DNA from: an uncultured bacterium
GTDB taxonomy: Bacteria; Verrucomicrobiota; Kiritimatiellia; CAIKKV01
Reading direction: 5' to 3'
NCBI GenBank assembly: GCA_938038445.1
Contig: CALHRZ010000023.1
Location: 48,156 to 112,155 of the forward strand
DNA: 64,000 nt
Shown one piece after another: positions 18,048 to 26,594 of the stretch. The notes beneath the pieces were generated by a model. It saw only the letters and a program-made list of their open reading frames with translations. It searched no databases and was not told where the DNA came from. A program made the translations under genes and the position numbers. Every line of letters begins with the position of its first letter. Within the stretch, counting starts at the first letter, position 1.

Positions 18048-18935
18048 ATGCAGGTTCTGGACCCAAGAGAAGTTGAACGTATCTGCCGCATTCCATTGGA
18101 AGAATTCGATCGCCATCATCCCCGTGTCCGCTATCGAATCGTAAGAGATTCCGCGGAAATGGGCGAAGTAATGGCGGCGGAGTTGGCCGATCAGGTGGAA
18201 GGGAATAATCGAAAGGGGCTTCCGACCCGGGCCATCGTGCCTTGCGGTCCGATGGCATGGTACGCGCCCTTCGCCCGCCGGGTAAACGAACGCCGGATTT
18301 CTCTGCGTCGTCTGACGGTTTTTCACATGGACGAATGCCTCGACTGGCAGGGCCGGCTTTTGCCGGAAGGGCATCCTCTCAATTTCCGGTGGGTCATGGA
18401 GCAACTCTTTTACAAGCCGATTGATTCCGAACTCGCGGTTCCGGAGGAACAGCGGTATTGGATGCAACCGGACCAAATGGAGCGATATCGAAGGGCATTC
18501 TGGGAAGCGCCGGTGGACCTATGCCTGGGGGGGTGGGGGCAGGATGGCCATATTGCGTACAACCAAGCCCGTCGGGAGCCGTACAGCCCCGTGACGCTGG
18601 AGATGCTCCGCCAGGCGGAAATGCGGATTCAGTACAACAACGTGGACACGATCCTGGCGCTTGCTCAACGAAACTTTGGGGCGGCCTATCAGCTTGTGCC
18701 GCCGATGTCCTGCACGATCGGGATCAAGGAATGCCTGTCGGCGCGGAAAATTCGCGTATTCAGCGACACAGGGCCGTGGAAAATGACCGCCTTTCGTGCC
18801 GCCCTGTTCGCGCCCCCTTGCGCAGAATATCCCATTACCCTGCTTCAGGAGCATCCCGATGCGATCGTCACGGCCACGAGGGAAACAGCCGATCACCCCT
18901 TGTCTCGTCACCCGGAATGGAAACTGTTCGAATGA
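18048..18935 (+). CDS. NagB-like (glucosamine-6-phosphate deaminase superfamily) protein lacking the catalytic Glu
   Basis: 295 residues; ATG 18048 follows AAAGGAGA. The NagB fold is shown by FHMDECLDW (D95, where NagB has the general-base Asp in NMDEY) and GGWGQDGHIAYNQ (161-173), corresponding to GxGADGHIAFNEP. Asp166 and His168 match NagB Asp141 and His143, but NagB Glu148 is replaced by Gln173. NagB enzymes isomerise and deaminate GlcN6P to Fru6P; with Glu replaced, activity may be changed or lost. It is 4 bp after the mutase gene and overlaps the heparinase-like gene by ATGA, so it seems linked to glycan breakdown rather than aromatic synthesis. Confidence 0.75.
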   Translation: MQVLDPREVERICRIPLEEFDRHHPRVRYRIVRDSAEMGEVMAAELADQVEGNNRKGLPTRAIVPCGPMAWYAPFARRVNERRISLRRLTVFHMDECLDWQGRLLPEGHPLNFRWVMEQLFYKPIDSELAVPEEQRYWMQPDQMERYRRAFWEAPVDLCLGGWGQDGHIAYNQARREPYSPVTLEMLRQAEMRIQYNNVDTILALAQRNFGAAYQLVPPMSCTIGIKECLSARKIRVFSDTGPWKMTAFRAALFAPPCAEYPITLLQEHPDAIVTATRETADHPLSRHPEWKLFE

Positions 18936-21112
18936 TCTCATCCTATGCATGGGTTCTTGGGATGTTTGTTAGTCTTGAGGCGGGAGCCATTACGACCAAC
19001 GGCGACTCTTCTTCCGGACCCGTCCGGGAGCATCCCTTCTTAATCTGCCGTCGGGGCGATTTCGTTGAGCTTCGGGCGCGGGCGGAACGCGAGCCCTGGA
19101 AAACGATGAAAGCCGAGGCTTTAAGACGGGCTTCCGAGGGTCCGCCCCAACCGGTTCAGGGTGATCGTGTGCAGCGATATGCCGTTCATCTGCAGCAATA
19201 TCTGGGGGCGCTGGCGTTGGCTTACCTTGTGGATGAGGAAAACCCGCGGCTCCAGGCCGAACGGATTGCCGCGGCGATCACCAATGGGCTCGCTGCGGTC
19301 GTGTTCAAGCCCTCGCTGCAACATGCGGGAACGGTTCCTCCAATGGGCGCCGCGTTTGTGGCAATTCTGGCGCTGGATATCGCGTGGAATGATTTGACTC
19401 GTGAGGAGATTCGCGAGTGCGAGAAGGTCATCGAGCGTCAGATACGAAAAATCGCACCAACGGGTTCCTGGCTGGGTGCACGGCTTGGAACCCACGGGAC
19501 CTGGGCTATTTATCGAGGCGAGCGGACGGAGCCGGATGATGCTTACTATCAAGACTTTATCCGCCAGATGACTCGGGACGGCGTGAGCACGGTTTCCCCC
19601 GGCTATGCGTTTGCCCGGTTGGGTGCGGGCCCGGATCGACCCCAGAAATCAGGCTATGCCGACGTGCTGGAGTTTACCGGGGTGGATCGGCGTTATTACA
19701 ACGATTCGAGGATTAAAGCCTTTTATCGGTGGTTGTTTAGCGCGAGTATCACGCCGGCCCGCCAATTTCACCCGTTCGGCGATGTGACGCCGGTTTGGAA
19801 TCCGCCCAATTCGCCCCTTCTTTGGCGGGTAGGGCGCTTCGACCGGCAGGCCGCGGCCTATGCGGCGTGGTTTCTGGCGGGAAAATCCCCGCCTCCCCAC
19901 GTGCTGAGTTATGTGCTGATGACCGAACCCTTGCCGGAATCGGAAGTGCCCAAAAGTCAAATTTTTCGGTATGGAGGCGCGTTTTTGAGGGAACCGGCGG
20001 ATTCGCCGCTCGCTTTGGGGGCAATGCTTTACAACATCGTCGAAAACGATGAGGGCCATACCCATGAAGAGGTCAATGCGATATCCCTTGCGGCTTATGG
20101 GAACCGACTGTTGGTCAATGGGGGGTGGCTGGGGGATGAGACGCGTCCGCCATGGAAAAACAATACGCTCGCCATCAATCGGAAACGGCATATGCGAAAA
20201 GTGGGCGCCGGTATTCCCGAGGGGTTTACGGCGGACGGATTCGATTTTGCGAGAGGGGATTCGGGGCGAGCTTTGACCGGCGGGCGTTTCGATCGCAGCC
20301 TCCTGTTCATCCACAGCCGATCGGGAACCGGCGGCTATTTCGTTACATGGGACGATGTTCAGGCAGCAGCGGGAGATGCCGTTCATTTCTTTTTACAGAC
20401 CGCCTCGGAAGAGCCGGCGGAAGAAAAAGAAAACGGCCTCTACCGGTATCGCGTCAATCACCATGCTCGGAAGCCGGGTGTTTCCACCCTGGTGGCCTTT
20501 GCAACGTCTCCCGAAAAGGTGATGCAAGAACAGGTCGAATCGGGGTTTTTGGAACGGACACCCGAATCGGGTTATCACAATCGAATCGAGGCGGTGTTTC
20601 GAGCCGATACTAAAGGACGATGCTCGATTCTGACGTTTTACGTTCCTTTGGATCAGGAGATGGCGGAGCCGCTGGTGCAGCGGGTTGAGGGCGAGAACTA
20701 TCGGGGGTTTTTCGTCCAACACCCCTCGGGCGTGCGCGACATGATTTTGGAAGGCGGGAAGGAAGCGGCACAATACGGCGCCAGCGAATTCCAAGGTTGT
20801 CTCGCATTATGGCGGGATTCCGAGATGGCGGAAGACGGTTTCTATTTTGTCCGGTCGGGGCAGCTTTTTCGCCGGGGCGCGGCGGGTTTTTCGAGTTCGA
20901 TGCCTGTTTCGATCTTCATGCGCCCTTACGGAGGAACCGTCCTGGTTTCGTCGGACAAAACGGAATTCACGCTGTGGATTGAGAAGGATCAGCGTGTCCG
21001 GCTGAACGGCCGGGATGTGGAGAGCGCCTCAGGGGGCGAAGGGTGGATTCGATTCCCACTGACCGTGGGTTCCCATTCATTGTCGTTGGAGGTTGGGCAG
21101 GTGGGCCCGTAA
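18932..21112 (+). CDS. secreted heparinase II/III-like (polysaccharide lyase-type) protein
   Basis: 726 residues. ATG 18932 overlaps the previous stop (ATGA) and opens a signal peptide (MISSYAWVLGMFVSLEAGA). The next 330 residues look alpha-helical, like the toroid of heparinase or alginate lyases (FLICRRGDFVELRARAE, YLGALALAYLVDEENP, EIRECEKVIERQIRKI). From about residue 370 come beta-rich segments with HTHEEVNAISLAAYGNRLL, resembling the H-x-H-x-D-x-L motif region of the heparinase II/III beta-sandwich. Family knowledge: these lyases cleave uronic-acid polysaccharides in the periplasm. The NagB-like neighbour suggests amino-sugar-containing glycans. The substrate cannot be told. Confidence 0.6.
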   Translation: MISSYAWVLGMFVSLEAGAITTNGDSSSGPVREHPFLICRRGDFVELRARAEREPWKTMKAEALRRASEGPPQPVQGDRVQRYAVHLQQYLGALALAYLVDEENPRLQAERIAAAITNGLAAVVFKPSLQHAGTVPPMGAAFVAILALDIAWNDLTREEIRECEKVIERQIRKIAPTGSWLGARLGTHGTWAIYRGERTEPDDAYYQDFIRQMTRDGVSTVSPGYAFARLGAGPDRPQKSGYADVLEFTGVDRRYYNDSRIKAFYRWLFSASITPARQFHPFGDVTPVWNPPNSPLLWRVGRFDRQAAAYAAWFLAGKSPPPHVLSYVLMTEPLPESEVPKSQIFRYGGAFLREPADSPLALGAMLYNIVENDEGHTHEEVNAISLAAYGNRLLVNGGWLGDETRPPWKNNTLAINRKRHMRKVGAGIPEGFTADGFDFARGDSGRALTGGRFDRSLLFIHSRSGTGGYFVTWDDVQAAAGDAVHFFLQTASEEPAEEKENGLYRYRVNHHARKPGVSTLVAFATSPEKVMQEQVESGFLERTPESGYHNRIEAVFRADTKGRCSILTFYVPLDQEMAEPLVQRVEGENYRGFFVQHPSGVRDMILEGGKEAAQYGASEFQGCLALWRDSEMAEDGFYFVRSGQLFRRGAAGFSSSMPVSIFMRPYGGTVLVSSDKTEFTLWIEKDQRVRLNGRDVESASGGEGWIRFPLTVGSHSLSLEVGQVGP

Positions 21113-21120
21113 GCGGCAGG

Positions 21121-21327
21121 TCATCCCAGGCGGAGACGGGCCAACATTTCTTCGATAAGTCGGATGTGGCGTTGTTCTTCGTTTTTGAGGGTTGTCAACA
21201 GATCACGCACCATGGCGATTTTGGCTTGGCGCTCCCCCTCGGCATAGAATGTAAAGGCTTCTTTCTCCTTGCTAAGCGCGGATTGCAGAATATCAGCAGG
21301 CGTTCGGAGCGGTGGGATGGAAGACAT
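21121..21327 (-). CDS. small two-helix ferritin-like (rubrerythrin/encapsulated-ferritin type) protein
   Basis: 68 residues; ATG 21327 is preceded by AAGGAGAA with good spacing. After a short N-terminus, helix 1 holds E21/E23/E30 (SKEKEAFTFYAEGERQAK) and helix 2 holds E50, E51 and H54 (KNEEQRHIRLIEEML), an ExxH iron-binding motif. It is half of a normal four-helix ferritin-like domain, so a di-iron site would need dimerisation, as in encapsulated ferritins (EncFtn). No encapsulin shell gene is visible. It overlaps the end of the DUF1638 gene by 35 bp and is presumably co-transcribed with it. Confidence 0.65.
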   Translation of the reverse strand: MSSIPPLRTPADILQSALSKEKEAFTFYAEGERQAKIAMVRDLLTTLKNEEQRHIRLIEEMLARLRLG

Positions 21328-22093
21328 GTGTGTTCTCCTTGTCCGGGGCGGGCTGTGGACGTAGAACGGAGAGATCGTAGGAGGGGGAAGGGACTTGGCC
21401 GGGTTGGAGGACCAAAAAATCGCGGTTGTCCCAAGGAGGTCCATCCATCATGGCTTGGATGAGCCGGAGTTTTCCTTCCAGCTCTTCAAAAGTCCAACCA
21501 CGTTCGCGCGCCTGCTCGCGAGCGAGTTCCACCAGGCTGGGGGATTCGCCGACGGGGGTATGGATAAACGCGAGGCGGGAATAATGGGCGAGCCCCTCGA
21601 GAGTTTCCATCAAATAGCCAGCGTTTTCTTCGCCGTATTTTTCCACATATTCCTGATACAGCGCCTGGTCATAGCGCAGGGCGGACGGACGAGGATTTTT
21701 TAGACGGTACCGAATGGCTTCCAGCCAGCCTGCGGATTCATAGATGGTGCCTGGATTTTTTTCGAAAACCTCCGTATAGCGCTCCTTGGATCCGAGAAGG
21801 AGTGTGATGCAGTCGTGGGCGCGGGGAATTATGAGAGGAAGGGAGGCGTGCAAGCCGACGATTCCGTTGTTGCAGAGGCCGTAGGCAAGTCCGATCGCAT
21901 GGTAGCGAGCGGGATCGACTGCATCGAGTGCGGCCTGTAGGGCCGCCGACATCTTGGGGGCGCCTAGGTCATGCAGTTCCTGCTCGAGAAGGCGGACTTC
22001 GACAATATTTTTTGAGAAGGCGGCGCAGAGATAACATTCCCGCGCCAGAACTTCGCAGGCCAGAATGAGAAGGCGTTGGGGATTCTGTTCCAT
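21293..22093 (-). CDS. DUF1638-family protein
   Basis: 266 residues. ATG 22093 lies seven bases after a TATAAT box, so the message may be nearly leaderless; a TTG start at 22129 in the same frame is less likely. Segments such as LLILACEVLARECYLCAAFS, YGLCNNGIVGL, IPRAHDCITLLLGSKERY and NPGTIYESAGW match DUF1638 proteins. Their biochemical role is unknown to me; the conserved Cys residues and YGLCGNG motif suggest metal or cofactor binding, and the family is often near corrinoid methyltransferases in anaerobes. It sits between a glycosidase-like gene and a half-ferritin gene. Confidence 0.8.
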   Translation of the reverse strand: MEQNPQRLLILACEVLARECYLCAAFSKNIVEVRLLEQELHDLGAPKMSAALQAALDAVDPARYHAIGLAYGLCNNGIVGLHASLPLIIPRAHDCITLLLGSKERYTEVFEKNPGTIYESAGWLEAIRYRLKNPRPSALRYDQALYQEYVEKYGEENAGYLMETLEGLAHYSRLAFIHTPVGESPSLVELAREQARERGWTFEELEGKLRLIQAMMDGPPWDNRDFLVLQPGQVPSPSYDLSVLRPQPAPDKENTHVFHPTAPNAC

Positions 22094-22099
22094 CGAATA

Positions 22100-22129
22100 A
22101 TTATACTGGTTTGGTAGGTCGAGAATCAA
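22100..22129 (-). promoter_or_regulatory. sigma70-type promoter for the DUF1638 gene
   Basis: On the minus strand TTGATT (22129-22124), 18 bases, then TATAAT (22105-22100). Transcription would begin about seven bases further on, at or next to the ATG of the DUF1638 gene (22093), giving a leaderless or nearly leaderless message with no visible Shine-Dalgarno sequence. The -35 box overlaps the stop codon of the upstream glycosidase-like gene. Confidence 0.6.
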
Positions 22130-24141
22130 GGACTGGGGAAGGGGAGGTCGTACTCGATTACGGTCAAACCGTAAGCCACAAAGCGGGGCGTCTTGAAGAT
22201 GAGCCGGTTGCCCTTCCGGCGAAACTCGATCGGGAGCGATTGTCCCGCCTCCGGGGTATGAAAGACGACCTGCCGGATCGGTGCTTCCACAGGCAATTCA
22301 AGCTCCGCCTGTATAGGCTCGGCAGAAATGGGGAGTTCCTTTCCGGGTTGAGACTCATCCCGATTGAAGTTGACGAAGTGCAGAAGCAGAGCCGGGGGAT
22401 GGGGACGGCGGTCGGCATAGACTTGGACGGTCCAGGGTGCAGTGAAGGAAGAAAGGGAAGCGCACGCTGCCGCGATGTGCCGGACAAGTGCCGTGCGGTC
22501 CGCGGGATCGTGTGGCAGAGGCATCCATTCGTCGGGCAGCATTTCCTTGTCCCCACTCACGGCAGCGAAGACGATTCCTCCTTTTCGTCGGTAGGCGTCC
22601 AGAGTGCCGACTGTCTCGGGGGATAGTGCGCGCAGCGAGGGAACGATCACCGCCCGACAAGCGGCCAGCGTTTCGGGGGTCAATCGTTCATCCATGAGGA
22701 GATCAAAAAGGAAATGCCCGGCGATCAGAGCCCGGCCGATGTTGCGAAGAGGCGCGAAAAAGGAGGCATCGCCGTTGAAGAGAGCGCGTCTCGGATAGAG
22801 CAGTCCGATTTCCGCGTAAGGTTGCCGTCCACGAAGCATGGGGTCGAGATAACGGACGAACTCGAAATAGGTCTTGAGATGAGGCTCTTCCCGGTCGGTT
22901 CCTCCTGACCATCCGCCCCGCCAGTTTCCAAAGAGGATGCCGCCCATCGCCAGCGCTTCGGCGGCACAGGCCCGCCAACGAAAATAGTCGTACTTGAGTA
23001 GCAGGAAGGGTTTGCCGGCGGCCATCGCTCGTAATGCACGTCCGTCGAGGGCCGAGTCGCCAACGATTCCGGTTTTGAGATCGCTCGAGTAGATCGGGCT
23101 CGAGTACCATACATAGTCTTCGCCCTGGGCCCATCGCGTCAGGGGGAGGAGCGCGCGCTCATCCACGTAGGCGGTGAAGTCGGCGGCGGTTGAACGTTCC
23201 GCAAGGAAGTTGCGGAAGTGCGTCCATTGGGACACCAGGAGATCGGGCCGAAGCGCTCTTCCGTAATTGAGGAAGACTTCGTCGAGACAGTTTTTGATGC
23301 TTACAGCGGTAAACTCCCGGGCCAGTATGTCGAGCCGATCGGTTTTTCCCGGACGCGGAGCCGTGGTGGCGAACACATGTCGATCCAGAGCGCCAAGGTC
23401 CATCGCCGCCAGCTCTTCTGGAGAACATCGGGCGCGTAAGAAATCGCGGAATGCTTGCTGGCAGTGGGAGCAGGCACATCCTCCCCGCCAATGAGGAAAC
23501 TGGACCATAAAGCCATCGAAACCGGTTTCCAGGCCGAGTCGGACCATGGCTTTGAGAGTTTGCCGCCAGAGGGGGTTGTTCACGCAGCCCCGGTAGAGAC
23601 GCCATGAACCCGCAGGCTCGGAAAGCAAGCGGCCCTCGGAGTCGGTTTCGAGAAACAATTCCGAGCGGGGAGCCGGACGCGGACCCAGGAGGTTTTCTTC
23701 CCAGAGGTCGTTGTAGTAGCGGAACCAGCCGGTGTTTGCCTCGGAATCGCCCCACAGGGCGATGACCGAAAAAGTGGCCTGCACTTTTATTCCTTGGCGG
23801 TGAATCGGTTCGAGGTAGTTGCGCCACCACGCATGGTAGGCCGCCATGTTTTCCGCGTCGGCTGGATAAATAGGCGTGATGGCCTTGAGCGTGCCTTTTC
23901 CATGGATGCAACTGGCCAATTCCGGGCCGAGGACACCGCCGTGAATGAGGTCGGGTTTTACGGCCTTGAGATAGTCGAGATAGGCATCGGTCGGCAGGTT
24001 CCCCCAATATTCTCCTCCAAGAAGGGTTCTGGGACGGAACAGGAGGGCGGATTCGGCAACGAGGTTCTGGAAGGAAAGGATCAGACCAATGGCTGTAGAA
24101 AGCCTTGAAATCGTGAAGAGAGGTTTTAGCAGCGTCGGCAT
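22126..24141 (-). CDS. secreted glycoside hydrolase-like protein (TIM barrel plus GATase-like and C-terminal beta domain)
   Basis: 671 residues from ATG 24141, chosen because a signal peptide follows (SRLSTAIGLILSFQNLVAES); the frame continues upstream through the palindrome, which is not expected to be coding. Residues 60-330 look like a TIM barrel of uncharacterised glycosidases: GFDGFMVQFPHWRGG (207-221) followed by C222-x-C224-x2-C227, the Cys cluster seen after the DG motif in many planctomycete and verrucomicrobial glycosidase-like proteins. Residues about 480-600 resemble the GATase-like trimerisation domain of GH42 enzymes (LAACRAVIVPSLRALSPETV). The last 80 residues are beta-rich. 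Catalytic acids cannot be assigned. First gene of a leftward operon with DUF1638. Confidence 0.6.
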   Translation of the reverse strand: MPTLLKPLFTISRLSTAIGLILSFQNLVAESALLFRPRTLLGGEYWGNLPTDAYLDYLKAVKPDLIHGGVLGPELASCIHGKGTLKAITPIYPADAENMAAYHAWWRNYLEPIHRQGIKVQATFSVIALWGDSEANTGWFRYYNDLWEENLLGPRPAPRSELFLETDSEGRLLSEPAGSWRLYRGCVNNPLWRQTLKAMVRLGLETGFDGFMVQFPHWRGGCACSHCQQAFRDFLRARCSPEELAAMDLGALDRHVFATTAPRPGKTDRLDILAREFTAVSIKNCLDEVFLNYGRALRPDLLVSQWTHFRNFLAERSTAADFTAYVDERALLPLTRWAQGEDYVWYSSPIYSSDLKTGIVGDSALDGRALRAMAAGKPFLLLKYDYFRWRACAAEALAMGGILFGNWRGGWSGGTDREEPHLKTYFEFVRYLDPMLRGRQPYAEIGLLYPRRALFNGDASFFAPLRNIGRALIAGHFLFDLLMDERLTPETLAACRAVIVPSLRALSPETVGTLDAYRRKGGIVFAAVSGDKEMLPDEWMPLPHDPADRTALVRHIAAACASLSSFTAPWTVQVYADRRPHPPALLLHFVNFNRDESQPGKELPISAEPIQAELELPVEAPIRQVVFHTPEAGQSLPIEFRRKGNRLIFKTPRFVAYGLTVIEYDLPFPSP

Positions 24142-24220
24142 AGTGGAATTGGTGGACCATCGCGGTCCACTTAAAAGTGTGGTGGAGATTTTGGGGTGAT
24201 ACAAGTTCAAATAATTTTTC

Positions 24221-24254
24221 TGGAATATCACACTTCTGGAAGTGTGATATTCCA
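24221..24254. promoter_or_regulatory. extended palindrome, putative operator (site 2)
   Basis: A perfect inverted repeat with 16-base arms separated by TG: left arm TGGAATATCACACTTC (24221-24236), right arm GAAGTGTGATATTCCA (24239-24254). It carries the core TCACACTT-N4-AAGTGTGA and has the longest arms of the four sites. It lies 80 bp upstream of the glycosidase-like gene (minus) and 257 bp upstream of the Fe-S protein gene (plus). The rest of the 369-bp gap (24142-24510) holds no gene that I can see. The two-base centre is too tight for an RNA hairpin loop at full pairing, which favours a DNA-binding role. Confidence 0.62.
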
Positions 24255-24510
24255 TAAGCGGTGAATCGCTCGTCAAGGGTGTACCGCTTCTGCCTTGTAA
24301 AACTCCCTTTTATCAAAAGGTGCTTTTATGTATATTCAGTGAAAACAGTATTGAACAATCGATTGAAGGATAACCTGGATTGACGAAATCCACGTTGTGT
24401 TTATCGGCCAGGTCGGCGGGGTATCGGCAACTGGTGCCGGCCTGTGTACAGCATCCGGTTCACGCGATCCAAACCACCTCCTCAAGGACAAATGAATCGA
24501 AGGAACACCT

Positions 24511-25524
24511 ATGTCCCTGACTGCCGCAGAAGTAAAGTCCTTTGCCCTGGAAGCGGGCGCCGACCTTGTGGGAATCGGTTCGATCGAGCGCTGGGATGGT
24601 TCGCCCCCCCAGCAGGACCCTCGTCAGATCATGCCGGAAGCCCGGTCGGTCATCGGGATGGCCTTTCGGGTGATGCGGGGAAGTTTGCGGGGGATCGAAG
24701 AAGGAACTTTTTTCTCCAATTACTCGGCCATGGGTTACGGTGGACTCACCTATCTGTTTATTCCCATGGCCGTGATCCACATCGCGCGTATGATCGAGGA
24801 CCATGGGTACGAAGCGATTCCATACGGTCATCAAAGCGATTGGCGCGCAATTGACAACATGGGCCGATTGAAAAAAAACTATAGTGTTCCCGTCGCAACG
24901 GGTCGTGCTGCTCCGGATGTCGCCGTTCATCTTCGAATTGCCGCGTATCTTTGCGGCCTCGGCGAAATTGGGTGGAGCAAGATGTTCCTTACGAAGCGGT
25001 TTGGCCCACGGCAGAGGATTGGAATCATCCTCACGGAGGCGGAGCTCGAACCCGACCCTATCATGAAACCGGGTACGATTTGCAATCGGTGCATGGCTTG
25101 CGTCCGCAACTGCCCGGCCGGGGCTATTCCTCGCGACCGATCGGTGAAAATTCGGCTGGGCGGCTATGATGTCGAGTGGGCCGACATTGACGTGGATCGC
25201 TGCGACTATTGTTTCCGAGGAGCCGAGAAGCGGGAAGAAGATGACCACGCGCCCTATTACTTGGACGGGCCGAAGGCTGAGAGTTCTAAGCCCGGCTGGT
25301 GGAGTCCTTTCTATCACAAGCCGCGCAATCTTTACAACTCGGGACAGGCGATCTGTGGGGCGCGGGGATGCACCCGGGCCTGTATGATGGCGCTGGAGGC
25401 GCGGGGTGTGATTGAAAACCGTTTCCAGCAGCCGTTCCGACGACGGCCGGCCTGGCGAGTGGATTGGGACAAATGGGCAGAGAACAAAGGCCATTCAAAC
25501 TCGCAGAGCACCGAGGCGGATTGA
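24511..25524 (+). CDS. 4Fe-4S double-cluster reductase-like protein (QueG / reductive dehalogenase-like)
   Basis: 337 residues; ATG 24511 is preceded by GAAGGAAC. The N-terminal half resembles the cobalamin-binding domain of epoxyqueuosine reductases and reductive dehalogenases (ALEAGADLVGIGSIERW ... MPEARSVIGMAFRVM, RIAAYLCGLGEIGWSKMFLT). Residues about 190-202 hold CNRCMACVRNCP, a full 4Fe-4S ligand set. A second set is irregular: CDYC, then CGARGCTRAC about 60 residues later, unlike the CxxCxxCxxxCP of QueG. No signal peptide. It is followed four bases later by the U32-like gene. Function is open; it may transfer electrons to a corrinoid enzyme or modify a cofactor. Confidence 0.7.
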   Translation: MSLTAAEVKSFALEAGADLVGIGSIERWDGSPPQQDPRQIMPEARSVIGMAFRVMRGSLRGIEEGTFFSNYSAMGYGGLTYLFIPMAVIHIARMIEDHGYEAIPYGHQSDWRAIDNMGRLKKNYSVPVATGRAAPDVAVHLRIAAYLCGLGEIGWSKMFLTKRFGPRQRIGIILTEAELEPDPIMKPGTICNRCMACVRNCPAGAIPRDRSVKIRLGGYDVEWADIDVDRCDYCFRGAEKREEDDHAPYYLDGPKAESSKPGWWSPFYHKPRNLYNSGQAICGARGCTRACMMALEARGVIENRFQQPFRRRPAWRVDWDKWAENKGHSNSQSTEAD

Positions 25525-25528
25525 GATC

Positions 25529-26584
25529 ATGGGATTGAAGCTTGCCGTCGGTTATCAACTATCTGAGATAGGAGAAGAATCGTTTATCGACTTGATAGAA
25601 CCCTATCGCGATTCGATTGCGGAGCTTTTCTTTGCGTGGCTGGGTCACCCGAGTGGACGGGCTCCCATTGGTTTGAACAACGGAACGATGGATTCTGACC
25701 TCCGTGCGCGTTTTTTCCGCGATCTCCAAAAGGCCCGGGCTGCCGGTTATCACCTTGATCTCCTGTTTAATGCAAACTGCTACGGACCCGAGGCGAGGAG
25801 TCGAACATTAGAGCGCGGCGTGCTTGACACGTTGTCCCAGCTCGATGCGGTGGCCGGCGGCGCCGACATTATTACCACGACTTCACCCGCTATTGCCTGG
25901 ATTGTGAAACATCACCGGCCAACCATCGAAACCCGCGCCTCGAGTAATATGCGGATTGGGACGATCGAGGGGATGGCGTATTGGGCGGACTGTTTCGATG
26001 GGTTTCATGTGCAACGCGAGTGCAACCGGGATCTTATGCGGCTTCAGGAGTTGCGGGAATGGGCCCTACACAATGGGAAACGGCTTTTTCTTCTCGCGAA
26101 CAGCGGCTGTCTTCGTTTTTGCTCAGGCCAAACGTTCCATGATAATCTCGTGGCGCATGAAGGTGCGAACGGATTCTTCGATGCCTTGGAAGGGTTTATG
26201 CCGTTTACGTGTTGGCGATTTCTGCGTCGGAAGGAAAATCACACGGCTGTTTTGCAAGCCACGTGGATACGCCCGGAAGACCTTGTGTATTACGAGAAAC
26301 TGTGCGATGGGGTCAAGCTTGCAACGCGTATACATGAACGGCCCCATACGGTTGTTGGGGCCTATGCAAGGGGGAGATTTCGGGGCAATTTGCTTGACCT
26401 TTTAGAGCCCAGTTTTTCGACGCTGTTCGCTCCTTATATCCTGTCCAATGATCGGTTTCCGATTGATTGGTTCGAGCAGACAAGCCACTGCAACAAGAAA
26501 TGCTACCGCTGCAGTTATTGCCGCGATCTTCTTCCGCGGCTTCTGATCAATCCCCTGGACTCTTTCTCAACGAAAGAACCCTAA
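25529..26584 (+). CDS. peptidase U32 / UbiU-UbiV-like protein
   Basis: 351 residues; ATG 25529 is four bases after the previous stop. The sequence has a TIM-barrel-like pattern resembling the U32 family: LFNANCYGPEARS, GADIITTTSPAIAWI, IETRASSNMRIGTIEGM, HVQRECNRDLMRLQEL, LFLLANSGCLRFCSGQTFHD, then CNKKCYRCSYC near the C-terminus. In U32 relatives such as UbiU/UbiV and RlhA, conserved Cys residues bind an Fe-S cluster and support oxygen-independent hydroxylation. The pairing with an Fe-S reductase-like protein fits a two-component redox modification system, but no substrate is indicated. It converges on dnaN, 10 bp away. Confidence 0.55.
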   Translation: MGLKLAVGYQLSEIGEESFIDLIEPYRDSIAELFFAWLGHPSGRAPIGLNNGTMDSDLRARFFRDLQKARAAGYHLDLLFNANCYGPEARSRTLERGVLDTLSQLDAVAGGADIITTTSPAIAWIVKHHRPTIETRASSNMRIGTIEGMAYWADCFDGFHVQRECNRDLMRLQELREWALHNGKRLFLLANSGCLRFCSGQTFHDNLVAHEGANGFFDALEGFMPFTCWRFLRRKENHTAVLQATWIRPEDLVYYEKLCDGVKLATRIHERPHTVVGAYARGRFRGNLLDLLEPSFSTLFAPYILSNDRFPIDWFEQTSHCNKKCYRCSYCRDLLPRLLINPLDSFSTKEP

Positions 26585-26594
26585 AAATCCGCCA

